DNA of 64,000 nucleotides. Origin: Pseudomonadota bacterium. GTDB lineage: Bacteria; Pseudomonadota; Gammaproteobacteria; Pseudomonadales; Pseudomonadaceae. This document shows, piece by piece, positions 54,318-63,824 of this stretch; within the stretch, counting starts at the first letter, position 1, and every line of letters begins with the position of its first letter. The stretch is from assembly GCA_023431055.1 (NCBI GenBank), contig JAEYXX010000019.1:11112-75111 (forward strand). Reading direction: 5' to 3'. The notes under the pieces were generated by a model. It saw only the letters and a list, made by a program, of their open reading frames with translations. It searched no databases and was not told the DNA's origin. A program made the position numbers and the translations under genes.

Positions 54318-54854
54318 TTAGAAATCCGCATCCCAGTCGACCCGCATCTCGCCAGCTACCAGATCGATCGAGAGCACGCACTGATCCGTGTAGGGCAGCA
54401 AACGCTCGCGATCATCCAGGCTGCCTGCGCATGCCTTGACCACCATCACATCGTTGGCACCGGTCTCGAACAGATGGTCGACCACACCGAGCAACCGCCC
54501 CGCCTGATCGATGACCTTCAAGCCCTGCAACTGGTACCAGTAGAACTCGCCATCTTCCAGGTCCGGCAGCTCGCTGCGCGGCACGCAGATCTCGAAACCG
54601 GCGTAGGTACGCGCAATTTCGCGATCATCCAGACCTTTCAGTTTGGCTACCAGCACCTTGCCTTGCAGGCGGCCGCTGGCCAGTTCCACTTTCTTTACCT
54701 CACCGTCACGTTTGAGTGTCCAGTTTTGGTAATCGAGCACGTTATCGATGGGATCGGTAAAGGAATACACCTTCACTTCACCCCTGACGCCGTGCACCGA
54801 AACAATCTTGCCGAGAACGATCAAATCCTCGGCGACGGCCGGCGTCGTACTCAT
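54318..54854 (-). CDS. rimM: Ribosome maturation factor RimM
   Basis: 178 residues. RimM binds S19 and helps mature the 30S head. N-terminal [20 protein letters not shown], the linker [20 protein letters not shown] and the PRC-barrel C-terminal half ([20 protein letters not shown]) ending in DWDADF. In the ribosomal operon between rpsP (9 nt upstream) and trmD. Confidence 0.97.
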   Translation of the reverse strand: MSTTPAVAEDLIVLGKIVSVHGVRGEVKVYSFTDPIDNVLDYQNWTLKRDGEVKKVELASGRLQGKVLVAKLKGLDDREIARTYAGFEICVPRSELPDLEDGEFYWYQLQGLKVIDQAGRLLGVVDHLFETGANDVMVVKACAGSLDDRERLLPYTDQCVLSIDLVAGEMRVDWDADF

Positions 54855-54863
54855 AAAAGATGC

Positions 54864-55115
54864 TTAGGCAGCAGCCTTGGCAGCTTCCTTGAGCAGCTGA
54901 GCAACACGCTCAGACGGCTGAGCGCCCCGGCCCAGCCAGTAGGTCGCACGCTCTTGGTCGACAGACAGACGCACTTCGCCACCAGCAGCGATCGGGTTGA
55001 AGAAACCGATACGCTCAACGAAACGACCATCGCGCGCGTTGCGGCTGTTGGTCACGGTCAGGTGGTAGAAGGGGCGCTTTTTGGAGCCGCCACGAGCAAG
55101 ACGGATGGTTACCAT
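54864..55115 (-). CDS. rpsP: 30S ribosomal protein S16
   Basis: 83 residues from ATG 55115 ([20 protein letters not shown]), with AGGAACG 8 nt upstream; an in-frame ATG 13 codons earlier is not used in the family. [20 protein letters not shown] and [20 protein letters not shown] are invariant S16 features. First gene of the rpsP-rimM-trmD-rplS operon. Confidence 0.97.
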   Translation of the reverse strand: MVTIRLARGGSKKRPFYHLTVTNSRNARDGRFVERIGFFNPIAAGGEVRLSVDQERATYWLGRGAQPSERVAQLLKEAAKAAA

Positions 55116-55159
55116 GTGAACATCGTTCCTATAGTCGGTGCTAACTTGAGGCACACATT

Positions 55160-55186
55160 AAAAATGGGCCTAGGCCCGAAAGGCCG
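55160..55186 (-). terminator. Probable hairpin terminator after ffh
   Basis: Minus strand GGCC-TTTCG-GGCC overlaps the palindrome GGGCCTAGGCCC (55177-55166), and ATTTTTAA follows. It lies 110 bp past the ffh stop and just before the rpsP leader, so it would separate ffh from the ribosomal operon. Confidence 0.6.
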
Positions 55187-55205
55187 CATATTCTAAGAGC
55201 TTATG

Positions 55206-55290
55206 CGGCAGGCTGCAAGCGGCAGGCTGCAGGCAATTTCAATCCAGGCCACAAGCACCGCCTGAGGCCTGCAGCCCATAGCCTGCAGCC
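55206..55290. repeat. CCTGCAG-rich inverted repeat after ffh
   Basis: GGCAGGCTGCAAGC and GGCAGGCTGCAGGC in tandem, with GGCTGCAGGC (55225-55234) complementary to GCCTGCAGCC (55281-55290) across 46 nt. Related to the tract between hom and thrC. No coding frame. Confidence 0.65.
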
Positions 55291-55296
55291 ACTTTT

Positions 55297-56676
55297 CTAG
55301 AATTTCGGCATTCCGCCGCCACCGGGCAGCATGCCGCCCATGCCGCGCATCATCTTGGCCATGCCGCCCTTGGCGGTGAATTTCTTCATCATCTTCTGCA
55401 TCTGCTTGTGCTGCTTGATCAACCGGCCGATGTCCTGCACCTGGGTGCCGGAGCCAAGTGCAATGCGGCGCTTGCGCGAGCCGCTGATGATGTCCGGGTC
55501 GCGGCGCTCGGCCGGCGTCATCGAGTTGATGATCGCCTCCATCTGCTTGAACTGCTTCTCGGCCGCGCCCTGGGCGTTGCCCATCTGCGACAGGTTGACG
55601 CCACCGATGGACGGCAGCTTGTCCATCAGGCCGCCAAGGCCGCCCATGTTTTTCATCTGCTGCAACTGGTCGCGGAAGTCTTCGAGGTCGAAGCCCTTGC
55701 CCTTCTTCAGCTTCTTGGTGAGCTTCTCGGCCTTCTCGCGATCGAGGGCCTGCTCGGCCTGTTCGATCAGGCTGAGTACGTCGCCCATGCCGAGGATGCG
55801 CGAGGCGATACGATCCGGGTGGAAGGGCTCGAGCGCATCGCTCTTCTCGCCCATACCGATGAACTTGATCGGCTTGCCGGTGATATGACGTACCGACAGC
55901 GCAGCACCGCCACGGGCGTCGCCGTCGACCTTGGTCAGCACCACACCGGTCAGCGGCAGCGCATCGCTGAACGCCTTGGCGGTGTTGGCGGCGTCCTGAC
56001 CGGTCATGGCGTCGACCACGAACAGCGTCTCGACCGGCTTGACCGCCGCATGCAGGGCCTGAATCTCGGCCATCATCTCGGCATCCACGGCCAGGCGACC
56101 GGCGGTATCGAGGATGACCACGTCGATGAACTTCAGCTTGGCTTCGCGGATCGCTGCGTTGGCGATGTCCACCGGCTTCTGGCTGGTATCGGAGGGGAAG
56201 AAGGTGACGCCCAGATCGCCGGCCAGGGTTTCCAGCTGCTTGATCGCCGCCGGTCGATAGACGTCGGCAGACACCAGCAGCACCGATTTCTTCTTGCGTT
56301 CCTTGAGGAACTTAGCCAGCTTGCCGGCGGTGGTGGTCTTGCCCGCACCCTGCAGGCCAGCCATCAGCACCACCGCAGGCGGCGCGGCATTGAGCGCCAG
56401 GTCCTCGTTGGCCGCGCCCATCAGCTCTTCCAGCTCGGCGCGGACGATCTTCACGAAGGCCTGGCCCGGGGTCAGACTCTTGGACACCTCGGTACCGACG
56501 GCACGCTCCTTGACCTTGCCGACAAAGTCCTTGACCACTGGCAGCGCCACATCGGCCTCGAGCAGGGCCATGCGCACTTCGCGCAGGGTATCCTTGATGT
56601 TGTCTTCGGTCAGCTTGGCCTTGCCGGTGACGTTACGCAGCGTCTGGGACAGGCGATCGGTAAGATTTTCGAACAT
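55297..56676 (-). CDS. ffh: Signal recognition particle protein Ffh
   Basis: GTPase that with 4.5S RNA delivers nascent membrane proteins to FtsY. 459 residues from ATG 56676 (MFENLTDRLSQTLRNVTGKA). N domain (1-85), G domain with P-loop LMAGLQGAGKTTTAGKLAKF, DTAGRLAVD and TKVDGDARGGAAL, and a Met-rich M domain (KKGKGFDLEDFRDQLQQMKN, then MGGLGGLMDKLPSIGG, RRKRIALGSGT-type RNA-binding loop) ending in a Gly/Met tail. Confidence 0.98.
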   Translation of the reverse strand: MFENLTDRLSQTLRNVTGKAKLTEDNIKDTLREVRMALLEADVALPVVKDFVGKVKERAVGTEVSKSLTPGQAFVKIVRAELEELMGAANEDLALNAAPPAVVLMAGLQGAGKTTTAGKLAKFLKERKKKSVLLVSADVYRPAAIKQLETLAGDLGVTFFPSDTSQKPVDIANAAIREAKLKFIDVVILDTAGRLAVDAEMMAEIQALHAAVKPVETLFVVDAMTGQDAANTAKAFSDALPLTGVVLTKVDGDARGGAALSVRHITGKPIKFIGMGEKSDALEPFHPDRIASRILGMGDVLSLIEQAEQALDREKAEKLTKKLKKGKGFDLEDFRDQLQQMKNMGGLGGLMDKLPSIGGVNLSQMGNAQGAAEKQFKQMEAIINSMTPAERRDPDIISGSRKRRIALGSGTQVQDIGRLIKQHKQMQKMMKKFTAKGGMAKMMRGMGGMLPGGGGMPKF

Positions 56677-56833
56677 GCGCGTTCCTTCGATAGGGGCGAC
56701 CCGGCGCGCCGGGTGTGCGACAGGCGGCGGATTATAGCGAAGTCGCCGAGCGGCCGACACCGCCGGCAGTCTTTATTGCTGACGCCCTTCTGTGCCACAC
56801 TCAGCGCCTTTCGGGCTCGCCTTACACGGATTT

Positions 56834-57634
56834 ATGCACCCTCTGTTGCCCAGCCTCGCCGCCGCCTTCCTTTATGCCGGTGCCGCCGCTTACCAAGGTC
56901 TGCGCCTGACGCAGCGCAGCATCCCCGACAAACGCCTGCTGGCGTCGCTTGGTGTGCTCGCCTTGTGCCTGCATGCCGTCAGCCTGTTTTTTCAGCTGTA
57001 CGACGTGCACGGCCTCAACCTGGACTTCTTCAATGCAGCCAGCCTGATCGCCTGCGCGGTCATCGCTCTGATTCTGCTGGCCTGTCTGCGCATACCGGTG
57101 GAGAACCTGCTCCTGCTGCTATTCCCGCTCGGTACGCTGACCGTGCTGGCCGCCGAATTCATGCCCAGCGGCACGATAAACCCGATCGACGAACACCCCG
57201 GCATCCTCGCTCACATCCTGCTTTCGATTCTGGCCTACGGCATGCTGACCATCGCCGTATTCCAGTCGCTGCTGTTGCTGGTGCAGGACCATCAGCTCAA
57301 GCACAAGCACCCGTCGGGGCTGATCCGTAACTTCCCGCCGCTGCAGACCATGGAAAGCCTGCTGTTCGGTTTTCTCTTCGCCGGCTGGCTGCTTCTGTCG
57401 TTGTCGCTGCTGTCTGGTGCGCTGTACATCGATGACCTGTTCGCCCAGCACCTGGCGCACAAGACCTTCCTGTCCTGCTTCGCCTGGGTGGTGTTCGCCG
57501 TGCTGCTGTGGGGCCGTCATCAGCTCGGCTGGCGCGGCCACAAGGCCATTCGCTGGACCCTCGCCGGGTTCTGCCTGCTGATGCTGGCCTACTTCGGCAG
57601 CAAGCTGGTGCGCGAATTCATCCTGCATATCTGA
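56834..57634 (+). CDS. CcsA/YpjD-like inner-membrane protein (cytochrome c assembly family)
   Basis: 266 residues from ATG 56834 (MHPLLPSLAAAFLYAGAAAY). About eight membrane helices. The segment HPGILAHILLSILAYGMLTI and the late HLAHKTFLSCFAWVVFAVLL and WGRHQLGWRGHKAIRWT place it in the CcsA/HemX/YpjD family. His residues in these loops could bind heme, but the tryptophan-rich WWD core of true cytochrome c assembly proteins is poor, so heme handling is uncertain. The start is divergent from ffh, a conserved arrangement, and it is followed 9 nt later by the CorC-like gene. Confidence 0.88.
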   Translation: MHPLLPSLAAAFLYAGAAAYQGLRLTQRSIPDKRLLASLGVLALCLHAVSLFFQLYDVHGLNLDFFNAASLIACAVIALILLACLRIPVENLLLLLFPLGTLTVLAAEFMPSGTINPIDEHPGILAHILLSILAYGMLTIAVFQSLLLLVQDHQLKHKHPSGLIRNFPPLQTMESLLFGFLFAGWLLLSLSLLSGALYIDDLFAQHLAHKTFLSCFAWVVFAVLLWGRHQLGWRGHKAIRWTLAGFCLLMLAYFGSKLVREFILHI

Positions 57635-57643
57635 GGCGGAGTC

Positions 57644-58930
57644 GTGGACGACATTCACTCGGGCTACCTGCTCGGCCTGCTGATTTTCCTCATTCTCTGC
57701 TCGGCGTTCTTCTCCAGCTCCGAGACTGGCATGCTCAGCGTCAATCGCTACCGGCTCAAGCATCTCGCCAAGGAAGGACACAGCGGCGCCAAACGCGTGA
57801 CCCGCCTTCTCGACCGCCCGGATCGCCTACTCGGCACCATTCTGGTCGGCAACAACGTGGTCAACATTCTCGCCGCCTCCATCGCCACCGTGCTGGCGGT
57901 GGATCTATGGGGCGAAGCCGGTATTGCTATCGCCACCGCTGGCCTGACCATCATCGTGCTGATCTTCGGCGAGATTACACCCAAGACCCTGGCGGCCCTG
58001 CGCCCGGAGCTGGTGGCCTTCCCCGCCAGCCGCGTACTGAGCCTGCTGCTGCGCGTGCTCTACCCGGTGGTCTGGCTGACCAGCGTGATCAGCAACGGCC
58101 TGCTGCGCCTGGTTGGTATCGACCCCGCTCAGCGCGCCAGCGACAGCCTGTCCACCGAGGAACTGCGCAGCGTGGTACGCGAGTCTGGCTCGGAGCTGCC
58201 GCTGAATCGCCAGAACATGCTGCTGGGCATCCTCGATCTGGAGCGGGTCACGGTCGATGACATCATGATTCCGCGCAACGAGGTGGCCGGCATCGATCTC
58301 GACGACGACCTGGAGGTCATAGTCGGCCAGCTGCGCAGCACGCCACATACGCGCCTGCCGGTATTCCGCGGCGATATCAACCATATCGAAGGCGTGGTGC
58401 ACATGCGCCAGATCGCCCGCCTGCTGACCCACAACCAGCTAACCAAGGACGCGCTGCTGGCGGCCTGCAACGAGCCTTACTTCATCCCTGAAAACACCCC
58501 GCTGGCGACCCAGCTGATCAACTTCCAGAAGCAGAAGCGGCGCATCGGCATCGTCGTCGACGAGTACGGCGACGTGATCGGCATCGTCACCCTGGAAGAC
58601 ATCCTCGAGGAAATCGTCGGCGACTTCAGCAACCAGGACAGCCTGCGCAGCCCCGATATTCATCCGCAGGAAGACGGCACGCTGGTCATCGACGGTGCCG
58701 CCTACATTCGCGAAGTGAACAAGACCCTCGGCTGGCACCTGCCCAGCGACGGCCCCAAGACCCTCAACGGCCTGATCACCGAAGCGCTGGAAACCATCCC
58801 CGACAGCAGCGTCTGCCTGAAGATCGGCCCCTATCGCCTGGAGATACTCCAGGCCGCGGAAAACCGGGTGAAGAGCGTGCGCGTCTGGCAGGTGGAAAAG
58901 GTCAAACCGGACGCAGCAGCGACGGAATGA
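57644..58930 (+). CDS. HlyC/CorC (CNNM) family protein with DUF21, CBS pair and CorC domains
   Basis: 428 residues beginning at GTG 57644. DUF21 membrane domain (residues 7-190) with FSSSETGMLSVNRYRLKHLA and VGNNVVNILAASIATVLAVD, a pair of CBS domains (about 200-330: TVDDIMIPRNEVAGIDLDDD, RIGIVVDEYGDVIGIVTLED) and a C-terminal CorC/HlyC transporter-associated domain (GTLVIDGAAYIREVNKTLGW). The family is linked to Mg2+ and Co2+ transport; nucleotide binding by the CBS pair probably gates it. Its last 29 nt overlap the convergent SGNH gene. Confidence 0.92.
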   Translation: MDDIHSGYLLGLLIFLILCSAFFSSSETGMLSVNRYRLKHLAKEGHSGAKRVTRLLDRPDRLLGTILVGNNVVNILAASIATVLAVDLWGEAGIAIATAGLTIIVLIFGEITPKTLAALRPELVAFPASRVLSLLLRVLYPVVWLTSVISNGLLRLVGIDPAQRASDSLSTEELRSVVRESGSELPLNRQNMLLGILDLERVTVDDIMIPRNEVAGIDLDDDLEVIVGQLRSTPHTRLPVFRGDINHIEGVVHMRQIARLLTHNQLTKDALLAACNEPYFIPENTPLATQLINFQKQKRRIGIVVDEYGDVIGIVTLEDILEEIVGDFSNQDSLRSPDIHPQEDGTLVIDGAAYIREVNKTLGWHLPSDGPKTLNGLITEALETIPDSSVCLKIGPYRLEILQAAENRVKSVRVWQVEKVKPDAAATE

Positions 58931-59636
58931 GGCGCTCGGCCAGGCCGTTGGCCCACTGCCGATAGCCCGATGCCGATGGGTGATAACCATCCTCGGCCAG
59001 GTAATGCGCCTCGAATGGCAGATCCAGCACGCAGTGCAGCGCACCCAGACGCTGCGCCAGGGCGTGCAGCTCACGATCCAGCAGGCTGGCGCGCCAGCCC
59101 ATCAGTTGCCGCAACAACCAGGGCAAGGCGCTGAAATGCTGCAACGGCGGCACGGCGCTGAACGCCACGCGACAGCCCTGCCCTTCCAGCGCATCGGCCA
59201 TGGCCGCAAGCGCCTGCAGCCAGCGCTTGCTCGACGTGAGGTGCGTGGTGTCATTGACGCCGAATACCAGCAGCGCCAAATCCGCCGGCTCAGCCAACGC
59301 CAACGGCAGCAAGCGTTCATGCGCCTGAGCTGCGGTGATGCCGTTTTCGCCACAGGCGCGCCAGCGTATCGGCCGCCGCAGACGCTCGGCCAAGGCGACC
59401 GCCAGGCAACTCGCCAGGGACTGGTCGAAAGTCGTGACACCGACACCTGCGACGGTGGATTCACCGATCAGCAGCAGGCGTAACGGCTCACCCGGCAAAT
59501 GCGCAGCAGCGATGCCACTCGGCTCGCCCTGCGCAATTGGCAGACGCAGCGCCGTACGCCGCGTATACAAGGCCAAAGGCAGCGCCAATGGCAGCAGTGG
59601 CACGGTCGCCAGCCACCACAGCGCATGCCGGCTCAC
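58902..59636 (-). CDS. SGNH/GDSL-family hydrolase
   Basis: 244 residues. An N-terminal membrane or signal segment ([20 protein letters not shown]), then the block I motif [13 protein letters not shown] (nucleophile Ser), block [16 protein letters not shown] (Asn) and block [16 protein letters not shown] (Asp and His). It is probably periplasmic, anchored by its N-terminus, acting on an ester; the substrate is unknown. It overlaps the purT stop by 4 nt, so it is coupled to purT. Confidence 0.9.
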   Translation of the reverse strand: MSRHALWWLATVPLLPLALPLALYTRRTALRLPIAQGEPSGIAAAHLPGEPLRLLLIGESTVAGVGVTTFDQSLASCLAVALAERLRRPIRWRACGENGITAAQAHERLLPLALAEPADLALLVFGVNDTTHLTSSKRWLQALAAMADALEGQGCRVAFSAVPPLQHFSALPWLLRQLMGWRASLLDRELHALAQRLGALHCVLDLPFEAHYLAEDGYHPSASGYRQWANGLAERLIPSLLRPV

Positions 59637-60814
59637 AGCTGGACGCGAACCGCTTGCGCGCTGCGCAGCGCCTTGGCGCGAGCCGCTTCGATGGACTCGT
59701 CACGCGCCAGGGCCACGCCCATGCGCCGCTGCCCCTTGACTTCCGGCTTGCCGAACAGACGCAGCGCGGTGTCTTCCTCGCTCAGCGCGGCGCCGAGGTT
59801 GGCGAAGCTGGCCTGCTGCGAATTACCTTCAACCAGAATTACCGCCGAAGCCGACGCCCCCATCTGGCGGATCACCGGAATCGGCAGGCCGAGAATGGCG
59901 CGGGCATGCAGGGCGAATTCGGACAGTTCCTGGGAGATCAGCGTCACCAGGCCGGTGTCGTGCGGGCGCGGTGAGACTTCGCTGAACCATACCTGGTCGC
60001 CCTTGACGAACAGTTCGACGCCGAACAGACCTCGCCCGCCCAGCGCCTCGGTCACTGCCAGCGCCACACGCTCGGACTCGGCCAGCGCCTTCGGGCTCAT
60101 CGGTTGCGGCTGCCAGGACTCCTGATAATCACCGTTCTCCTGACGATGGCCGATCGGCGCGCAGAAGCTGGTGCCGCCGACATGGCGCACGGTCAGCAGG
60201 GTGATTTCGTAATCGAAATCGATGAAGCCCTCGACGATCACCCGGCCCTTGCCGGCCCGACCGCCTTCCTGGGCGTAATCCCAGGCACGCTGCAGGTCGG
60301 CGTCGCTCCTCAGTACGCTCTGGCCCTTGCCGGAAGAGCTCATGATCGGCTTGACCACGCAGGGATAGCCGACGGATTTCACCGCCGCGGCGTAATCCTC
60401 GAAGGTGTCGGAGAAATGGTACGGCGAGGTGGGCAAGCCGAGCGTCTCGGCCGCCAGGCGACGAATGCCCTCGCGGTTCATGGTCAGTTGCGCGGCGCGC
60501 GCGGTCGGCACCACGTTGAAGCCTTCGGCCTCCAGCTCGACCAGCGTGGCAGTGGCGATAGCCTCGATCTCAGGGACGATGTAGTGCGGCTGCTCCTTCT
60601 CGATCACTGCGCGTAGGGCCGCGCCGTCTAGCATGTCGATCACGTGACTACGGTGCGCCACCTGCATGGCAGGGGCATTGGCGTAGCGATCCACGCCGAT
60701 GACTTCGCAGCCCAGGCGCTGCAGCTCGATCACCACTTCCTTGCCGAGCTCGCCGCAGCCACACAGCAGTACGCGGGTCGCGGAAGGCGACAGAGGGGTT
60801 CCAATACGGGGCAT
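59633..60814 (-). CDS. purT: Formate-dependent phosphoribosylglycinamide formyltransferase PurT
   Basis: Third step of purine synthesis, adding formate to GAR with ATP. 393 residues. N-terminal [40 protein letters not shown], then the ATP-grasp domain with [40 protein letters not shown] and [20 protein letters not shown]. The folate-independent alternative to PurN. Confidence 0.97.
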   Translation of the reverse strand: MPRIGTPLSPSATRVLLCGCGELGKEVVIELQRLGCEVIGVDRYANAPAMQVAHRSHVIDMLDGAALRAVIEKEQPHYIVPEIEAIATATLVELEAEGFNVVPTARAAQLTMNREGIRRLAAETLGLPTSPYHFSDTFEDYAAAVKSVGYPCVVKPIMSSSGKGQSVLRSDADLQRAWDYAQEGGRAGKGRVIVEGFIDFDYEITLLTVRHVGGTSFCAPIGHRQENGDYQESWQPQPMSPKALAESERVALAVTEALGGRGLFGVELFVKGDQVWFSEVSPRPHDTGLVTLISQELSEFALHARAILGLPIPVIRQMGASASAVILVEGNSQQASFANLGAALSEEDTALRLFGKPEVKGQRRMGVALARDESIEAARAKALRSAQAVRVQL

Positions 60815-60836
60815 GAGGGTTTCCTCGAACAGTGAA

Positions 60837-61034
60837 TCAGGAAGGCGTCAGCAGCAGGCCGCAGGCGCGGGCACGCTCCAGGCAAAGCTGCAGCACCTCG
60901 CGACGCTCGGCATTGTCCATGCGGCCCCAGCGGGTGATTTCGTCAGCCGTGCGCTGACAGCCGATGCAGATGTCCTGCTCGTCCAGCGCACAGACATGTA
61001 CGCAGGGCGAGCGCACGGGTTTCTCGTCATTCAT
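60837..61034 (-). CDS. DUF1289 protein, small Cys-rich
   Basis: 65 residues from ATG 61034 ([20 protein letters not shown]). Four cysteines, as CVHVC and CIGCQR, form a likely metal site; the following [20 protein letters not shown] is the family signature. It overlaps the upstream carbonic-anhydrase-like gene by 8 nt. Function unknown; a zinc- or iron-binding adaptor is inferred. Confidence 0.9.
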   Translation of the reverse strand: MNDEKPVRSPCVHVCALDEQDICIGCQRTADEITRWGRMDNAERREVLQLCLERARACGLLLTPS

Positions 61035-61551
61035 CGTCAACAACCAGCTCTCGGGCATAGCGTTGCGCATTATGAACGTAGTGGGCGGCACTGGCTTCGA
61101 GCATCTTCTTCTGCTGCTCGGTCAGCTCGCGCACCACCTTGCCCGGACTGCCCATGACCAGGCTGCCATCGGGAATCACCTTGCCTTCGGGAATCAGGCT
61201 GTTGGCGCCGATGATGCAGTACTTGCCGATCTTCGCGCCGTTGAGGATCACCGCGTTGATGCCAATCAGGCTGTAATCATCCACCGTGCAACCGTGCATC
61301 ATCACGTTGTGACCGACGGTGACGCCCTTGCCCAGGGTCAGCGGAAAGCCCATGTCGGTGTGCATCACGCTGCCGTCCTGCACGTTGCTGTTCTCGCCAA
61401 TATGGATAAGTTCATTGTCGCCACGCAGCACGGCGCCGAACCAGACGCTGGCACCGGCCTCCAGGCGGACCTTGCCGATCAGGTCGGCGCTTGGCGCGAC
61501 CCAGCTATCGGGATGGGCATCGACACGGGCGCTTCCCAGGCGGTATTTCAT
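61027..61551 (-). CDS. Gamma carbonic anhydrase family protein
   Basis: 174 residues with the left-handed beta-helix hexapeptide pattern. Metal-site histidines lie in [40 protein letters not shown] and [23 protein letters not shown] strands precede. Close to YrdA/PaaY types. It may hydrate CO2 with zinc or may act as a different acyl- or metal-binding enzyme; the acid-base Glu loop of Cam is absent. Coupled to DUF1289 downstream. Confidence 0.92.
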   Translation of the reverse strand: MKYRLGSARVDAHPDSWVAPSADLIGKVRLEAGASVWFGAVLRGDNELIHIGENSNVQDGSVMHTDMGFPLTLGKGVTVGHNVMMHGCTVDDYSLIGINAVILNGAKIGKYCIIGANSLIPEGKVIPDGSLVMGSPGKVVRELTEQQKKMLEASAAHYVHNAQRYARELVVDDE

Positions 61552-61571
61552 GCTCGTCGTCCTCGGCGCTA

Positions 61572-62177
61572 TCAGCGCAGGTGTATGAAGTGTTCAGGCG
61601 GCTGGTGCAGGGCGATCTGCGCATCGTCGAAGACCAGGTTGACCAGTTCCACCACCATGATCGCCGTGAGCCCCCAAATGCGGAACTCGCCATAGGTGTA
61701 GGACGGCACATACCAGCTGCGCCCGAGGTAATCGATACGGTGGGTCATCTCGCGTGGGTCGCTGCGGAAGAACTCCAGCGGCACCGAGAACACCGTGGCG
61801 ATCTCGGCATCGTTGGCCTTGTACTCGACGTAATCCGGCACCACTCCGACATAAGGCGTGACCTGGATGCCGTGGCGCGACACCAGACCACTGAGCGGCC
61901 CGACCACTTCCACGAGTCCCGGTGGCAGGCCGATCTCTTCCTCGGCCTCGCGCAGCGCGGTATGCACCAGATCACGGTCTTCCGGATCACGCCGCCCACC
62001 GGGGAAGGCGACCTCACCGCTGTGGGTCGACAAACCGCTGGCGCGCAGGGTCAGCACCAGCTCAGGTTCATCACTGCGGGTAATCGGGACCAGCACCGCC
62101 GCCTCGGGGAAGCTGCGCTCGGTCTCCAGAGGGCGCGGGCTGTAGCCGCGCACGCGATGGAGCAACTCGTCCAGCAT
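61572..62177 (-). CDS. NUDIX CoA pyrophosphatase
   Basis: 201 residues from ATG 62177 ([20 protein letters not shown]); an ATG two codons upstream is equivalent. NUDIX box: [20 protein letters not shown] then EEIGL, preceded by [13 protein letters not shown], the CoA-pyrophosphatase variant signature (UPF0035 type). It cleaves CoA and its derivatives to 4'-phosphopantetheine and 3',5'-ADP. Divergent from the second NUDIX gene across about 150 bp. Confidence 0.93.
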   Translation of the reverse strand: MLDELLHRVRGYSPRPLETERSFPEAAVLVPITRSDEPELVLTLRASGLSTHSGEVAFPGGRRDPEDRDLVHTALREAEEEIGLPPGLVEVVGPLSGLVSRHGIQVTPYVGVVPDYVEYKANDAEIATVFSVPLEFFRSDPREMTHRIDYLGRSWYVPSYTYGEFRIWGLTAIMVVELVNLVFDDAQIALHQPPEHFIHLR

Positions 62178-62327
62178 GGGCATACTCGGAGTCTTGTTTT
62201 GCCTGGCATCATGGCATGAAAGCAGGCGGCCGCCCAACCCCGGCGACAGTACAAACCGGCCACAGTGGCAGGCTTGCCGACCGTCATACGGACCGCCAAG
62301 ATAGCGCCAGAACCAAGAGGAGCGGGC

Positions 62328-62882
62328 ATGAAATTCTGCAACCGGTGCGGCAATCCCGTCACCCGCATGATCCCGACCGGCGACAACCGTATGCGCCATG
62401 TCTGCTGTCACTGCGCCACCGTGCATTATGAAAACCCGCGTATCGTTGCCGGCTGCCTGCCCGTATGGCGCGACCAGGTGCTGCTGTGCCGCCGCGCCAT
62501 CGAGCCGCGCCGTGGCTACTGGACACTGCCGGCCGGCTTCATGGAAAACGGCGAGACCATCGAACAGGCTGCAGCGCGTGAAACCCTCGAAGAAGCCTGC
62601 GCCCGAGTGCGTGACCTGAGCCTCTATACGCTGTTCGATCTGCCGCACATCAGCCAGGTGTACATGATGTTTCGTGCCGAACTGGTCGATCTGGACTTCG
62701 CCGTCGGCGAGGAAAGCCTGGAGGTGCGCCTGTTCGAGGAATCGCAGATTCCCTGGTCGGAACTGGCTTTCCCGACCATAGGCCGTACCTTAGAATGCTT
62801 CTTCGCCGACCGTCGGCAGAATTCCTTCCCGGTACGCAATGAGCCACTCGAAGCACTGCGTGCACACTACACACCCCGTTGA
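62328..62882 (+). CDS. NUDIX hydrolase with N-terminal zinc ribbon
   Basis: 184 residues from ATG 62328, with AAGAGGAG 6 nt upstream. A zinc ribbon (CNRCGNPV ... HVCCHCATVHYENPR) and then the NUDIX box (GFMENGETIEQAAARETLEE then ACARV). The domain order resembles NADH pyrophosphatase NudC, although the family-specific SQPWPFPxS tail is not seen, so the substrate is open. The gene leads directly into the L,D-transpeptidase gene. Confidence 0.92.
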   Translation: MKFCNRCGNPVTRMIPTGDNRMRHVCCHCATVHYENPRIVAGCLPVWRDQVLLCRRAIEPRRGYWTLPAGFMENGETIEQAAARETLEEACARVRDLSLYTLFDLPHISQVYMMFRAELVDLDFAVGEESLEVRLFEESQIPWSELAFPTIGRTLECFFADRRQNSFPVRNEPLEALRAHYTPR

Positions 62883-62900
62883 CCCTTGCGGACGATCCCG

Positions 62901-63404
62901 ATGCGCTGGCTGCTGCCCCTGCTTTGCCTGACCCTCAGCTTCAACGCCCTGGCCAGCACCTCGCCAGCGCCAAGCAGCCGCACCGTGGACAAGGTACTGG
63001 TGCTCAAGTCCGAACGTAAACTGCATCTGCAACAGCGCGGCGAAACCATCAAGTCCTACCGCATCTCGCTCGGCAAACAGCCCAATGGCGCCAAGCAGCG
63101 CGAAGGCGACCTGCGCACGCCGGAAGGCTTCTACTGGATCGACTGGCGCAAGCCGAGCGACAAGTACCAATTGTCGCTGCACATTTCCTACCCTAACGCT
63201 CGCGACCTGGCCAAGGCCAATGACGCCGGGGTGCCGCCGGGTAGCATGATCATGATCCACGGTACGCCGCTGGATGAGGAATACCCGGAGTGGTTCTTCC
63301 ACACCCTCGACTGGACCGAGGGCTGCATCGCCATGAAGAACGACGACATGCGCGAGGTATGGAGCCTGGTCAAGGACGGTACGCTGATCGAAATCAGACC
63401 CTGA
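62901..63404 (+). CDS. L,D-transpeptidase (YkuD) family protein, periplasmic
   Basis: 167 residues from ATG 62901; an in-frame TTG at 62886 is the alternative. Signal peptide MRWLLPLLCLTLSFNALA. The catalytic domain has KVLVLKSERKLHLQQRGETI, GDLRTPEGFYWIDWRKPSDK, MIMIHGTPLD and DWTEGCIAMKNDDM. The nucleophile Cys and preceding Gly are kept, but the usual SHGC reads TEGC here. Members crosslink peptidoglycan, attach lipoproteins or cut them off. It follows the NUDIX gene by 18 nt. Confidence 0.9.
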   Translation: MRWLLPLLCLTLSFNALASTSPAPSSRTVDKVLVLKSERKLHLQQRGETIKSYRISLGKQPNGAKQREGDLRTPEGFYWIDWRKPSDKYQLSLHISYPNARDLAKANDAGVPPGSMIMIHGTPLDEEYPEWFFHTLDWTEGCIAMKNDDMREVWSLVKDGTLIEIRP

Positions 63405-63420
63405 ACCTAAGCATTCAACC

Positions 63421-63474
63421 TGTAGGAGCGGCGCCCCGCCGCGAACCGCTTCGCCCCGAGGCGGGGCTCCTACA
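63421..63474. repeat. REP element
   Basis: TGTAGGAGC ... GCCCCGCC (63421-63440) with its complement GGCGGGGCTCCTACA (63460-63474), the left arm carrying an extra GGC. This is the common Pseudomonas REP with the TGTAGGAGC end. It lies between convergent genes (63404 and 63507). Confidence 0.88.
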
Positions 63475-63506
63475 AAGATTGCGTTGCCGGCCTTATCTGA
63501 GGTGAT

Positions 63507-63824
63507 TCAGAACTGCAGGTCGGACAAGCGCCAGACGTCGAAGGCCGGCGTTTCGTAGGGATGGGTCTTCTTCAACGCCTTGACGGCATCGTGGATCAAC
63601 TCGTCGGCGACGACCATTTCCACCTTCCACTCGACAACCTGCTCGATGCTGCCGACCTGACCGATAAACGGCTGGCTACCTTCCAGAGCGCGGAACTGAC
63701 CTTGGCCCAACACCTGCCAGCAGCAGTTGTCGTAAAGTCCGATGCGCCCGCCGCCGGCTGCGAACACCGCCTTTTTCACCGGCTCCAGATGGGCTTCCGG
63801 CACGTAGAAACACAGTTTGTACAT
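63507..63824 (-). CDS. NIF3-like / YqfO C-terminal-domain protein
   Basis: 105 residues from ATG 63824 (MYKLCFYVPEAHLEPVKKAV). Ferredoxin- or PII-like fold pattern: FAAGGGRIGLYDNCCWQVLG, GQGQFRALEGSQPFIGQVGS and VKALKKTHPYETPAFDVWRL. It equals the small domain inserted in YqfO/NIF3 proteins, found alone here. Function unknown; a trimer-forming small-molecule sensor is an inference from related folds. Confidence 0.9.
   Translation of the reverse strand: MYKLCFYVPEAHLEPVKKAVFAAGGGRIGLYDNCCWQVLGQGQFRALEGSQPFIGQVGSIEQVVEWKVEMVVADELIHDAVKALKKTHPYETPAFDVWRLSDLQF

Noticed and set aside
55408..57330. A 640-codon plus-strand frame opposite ffh
   Set aside because: It is antisense to ffh and shifts out of frame with the CcsA/YpjD-like gene; no motif supports it.
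61572..62648. A longer version of the CoA pyrophosphatase starting at 62648
   Set aside because: The extra 157 residues have no coding character and run through the divergent NUDIX gene; the family starts near MLDELL.
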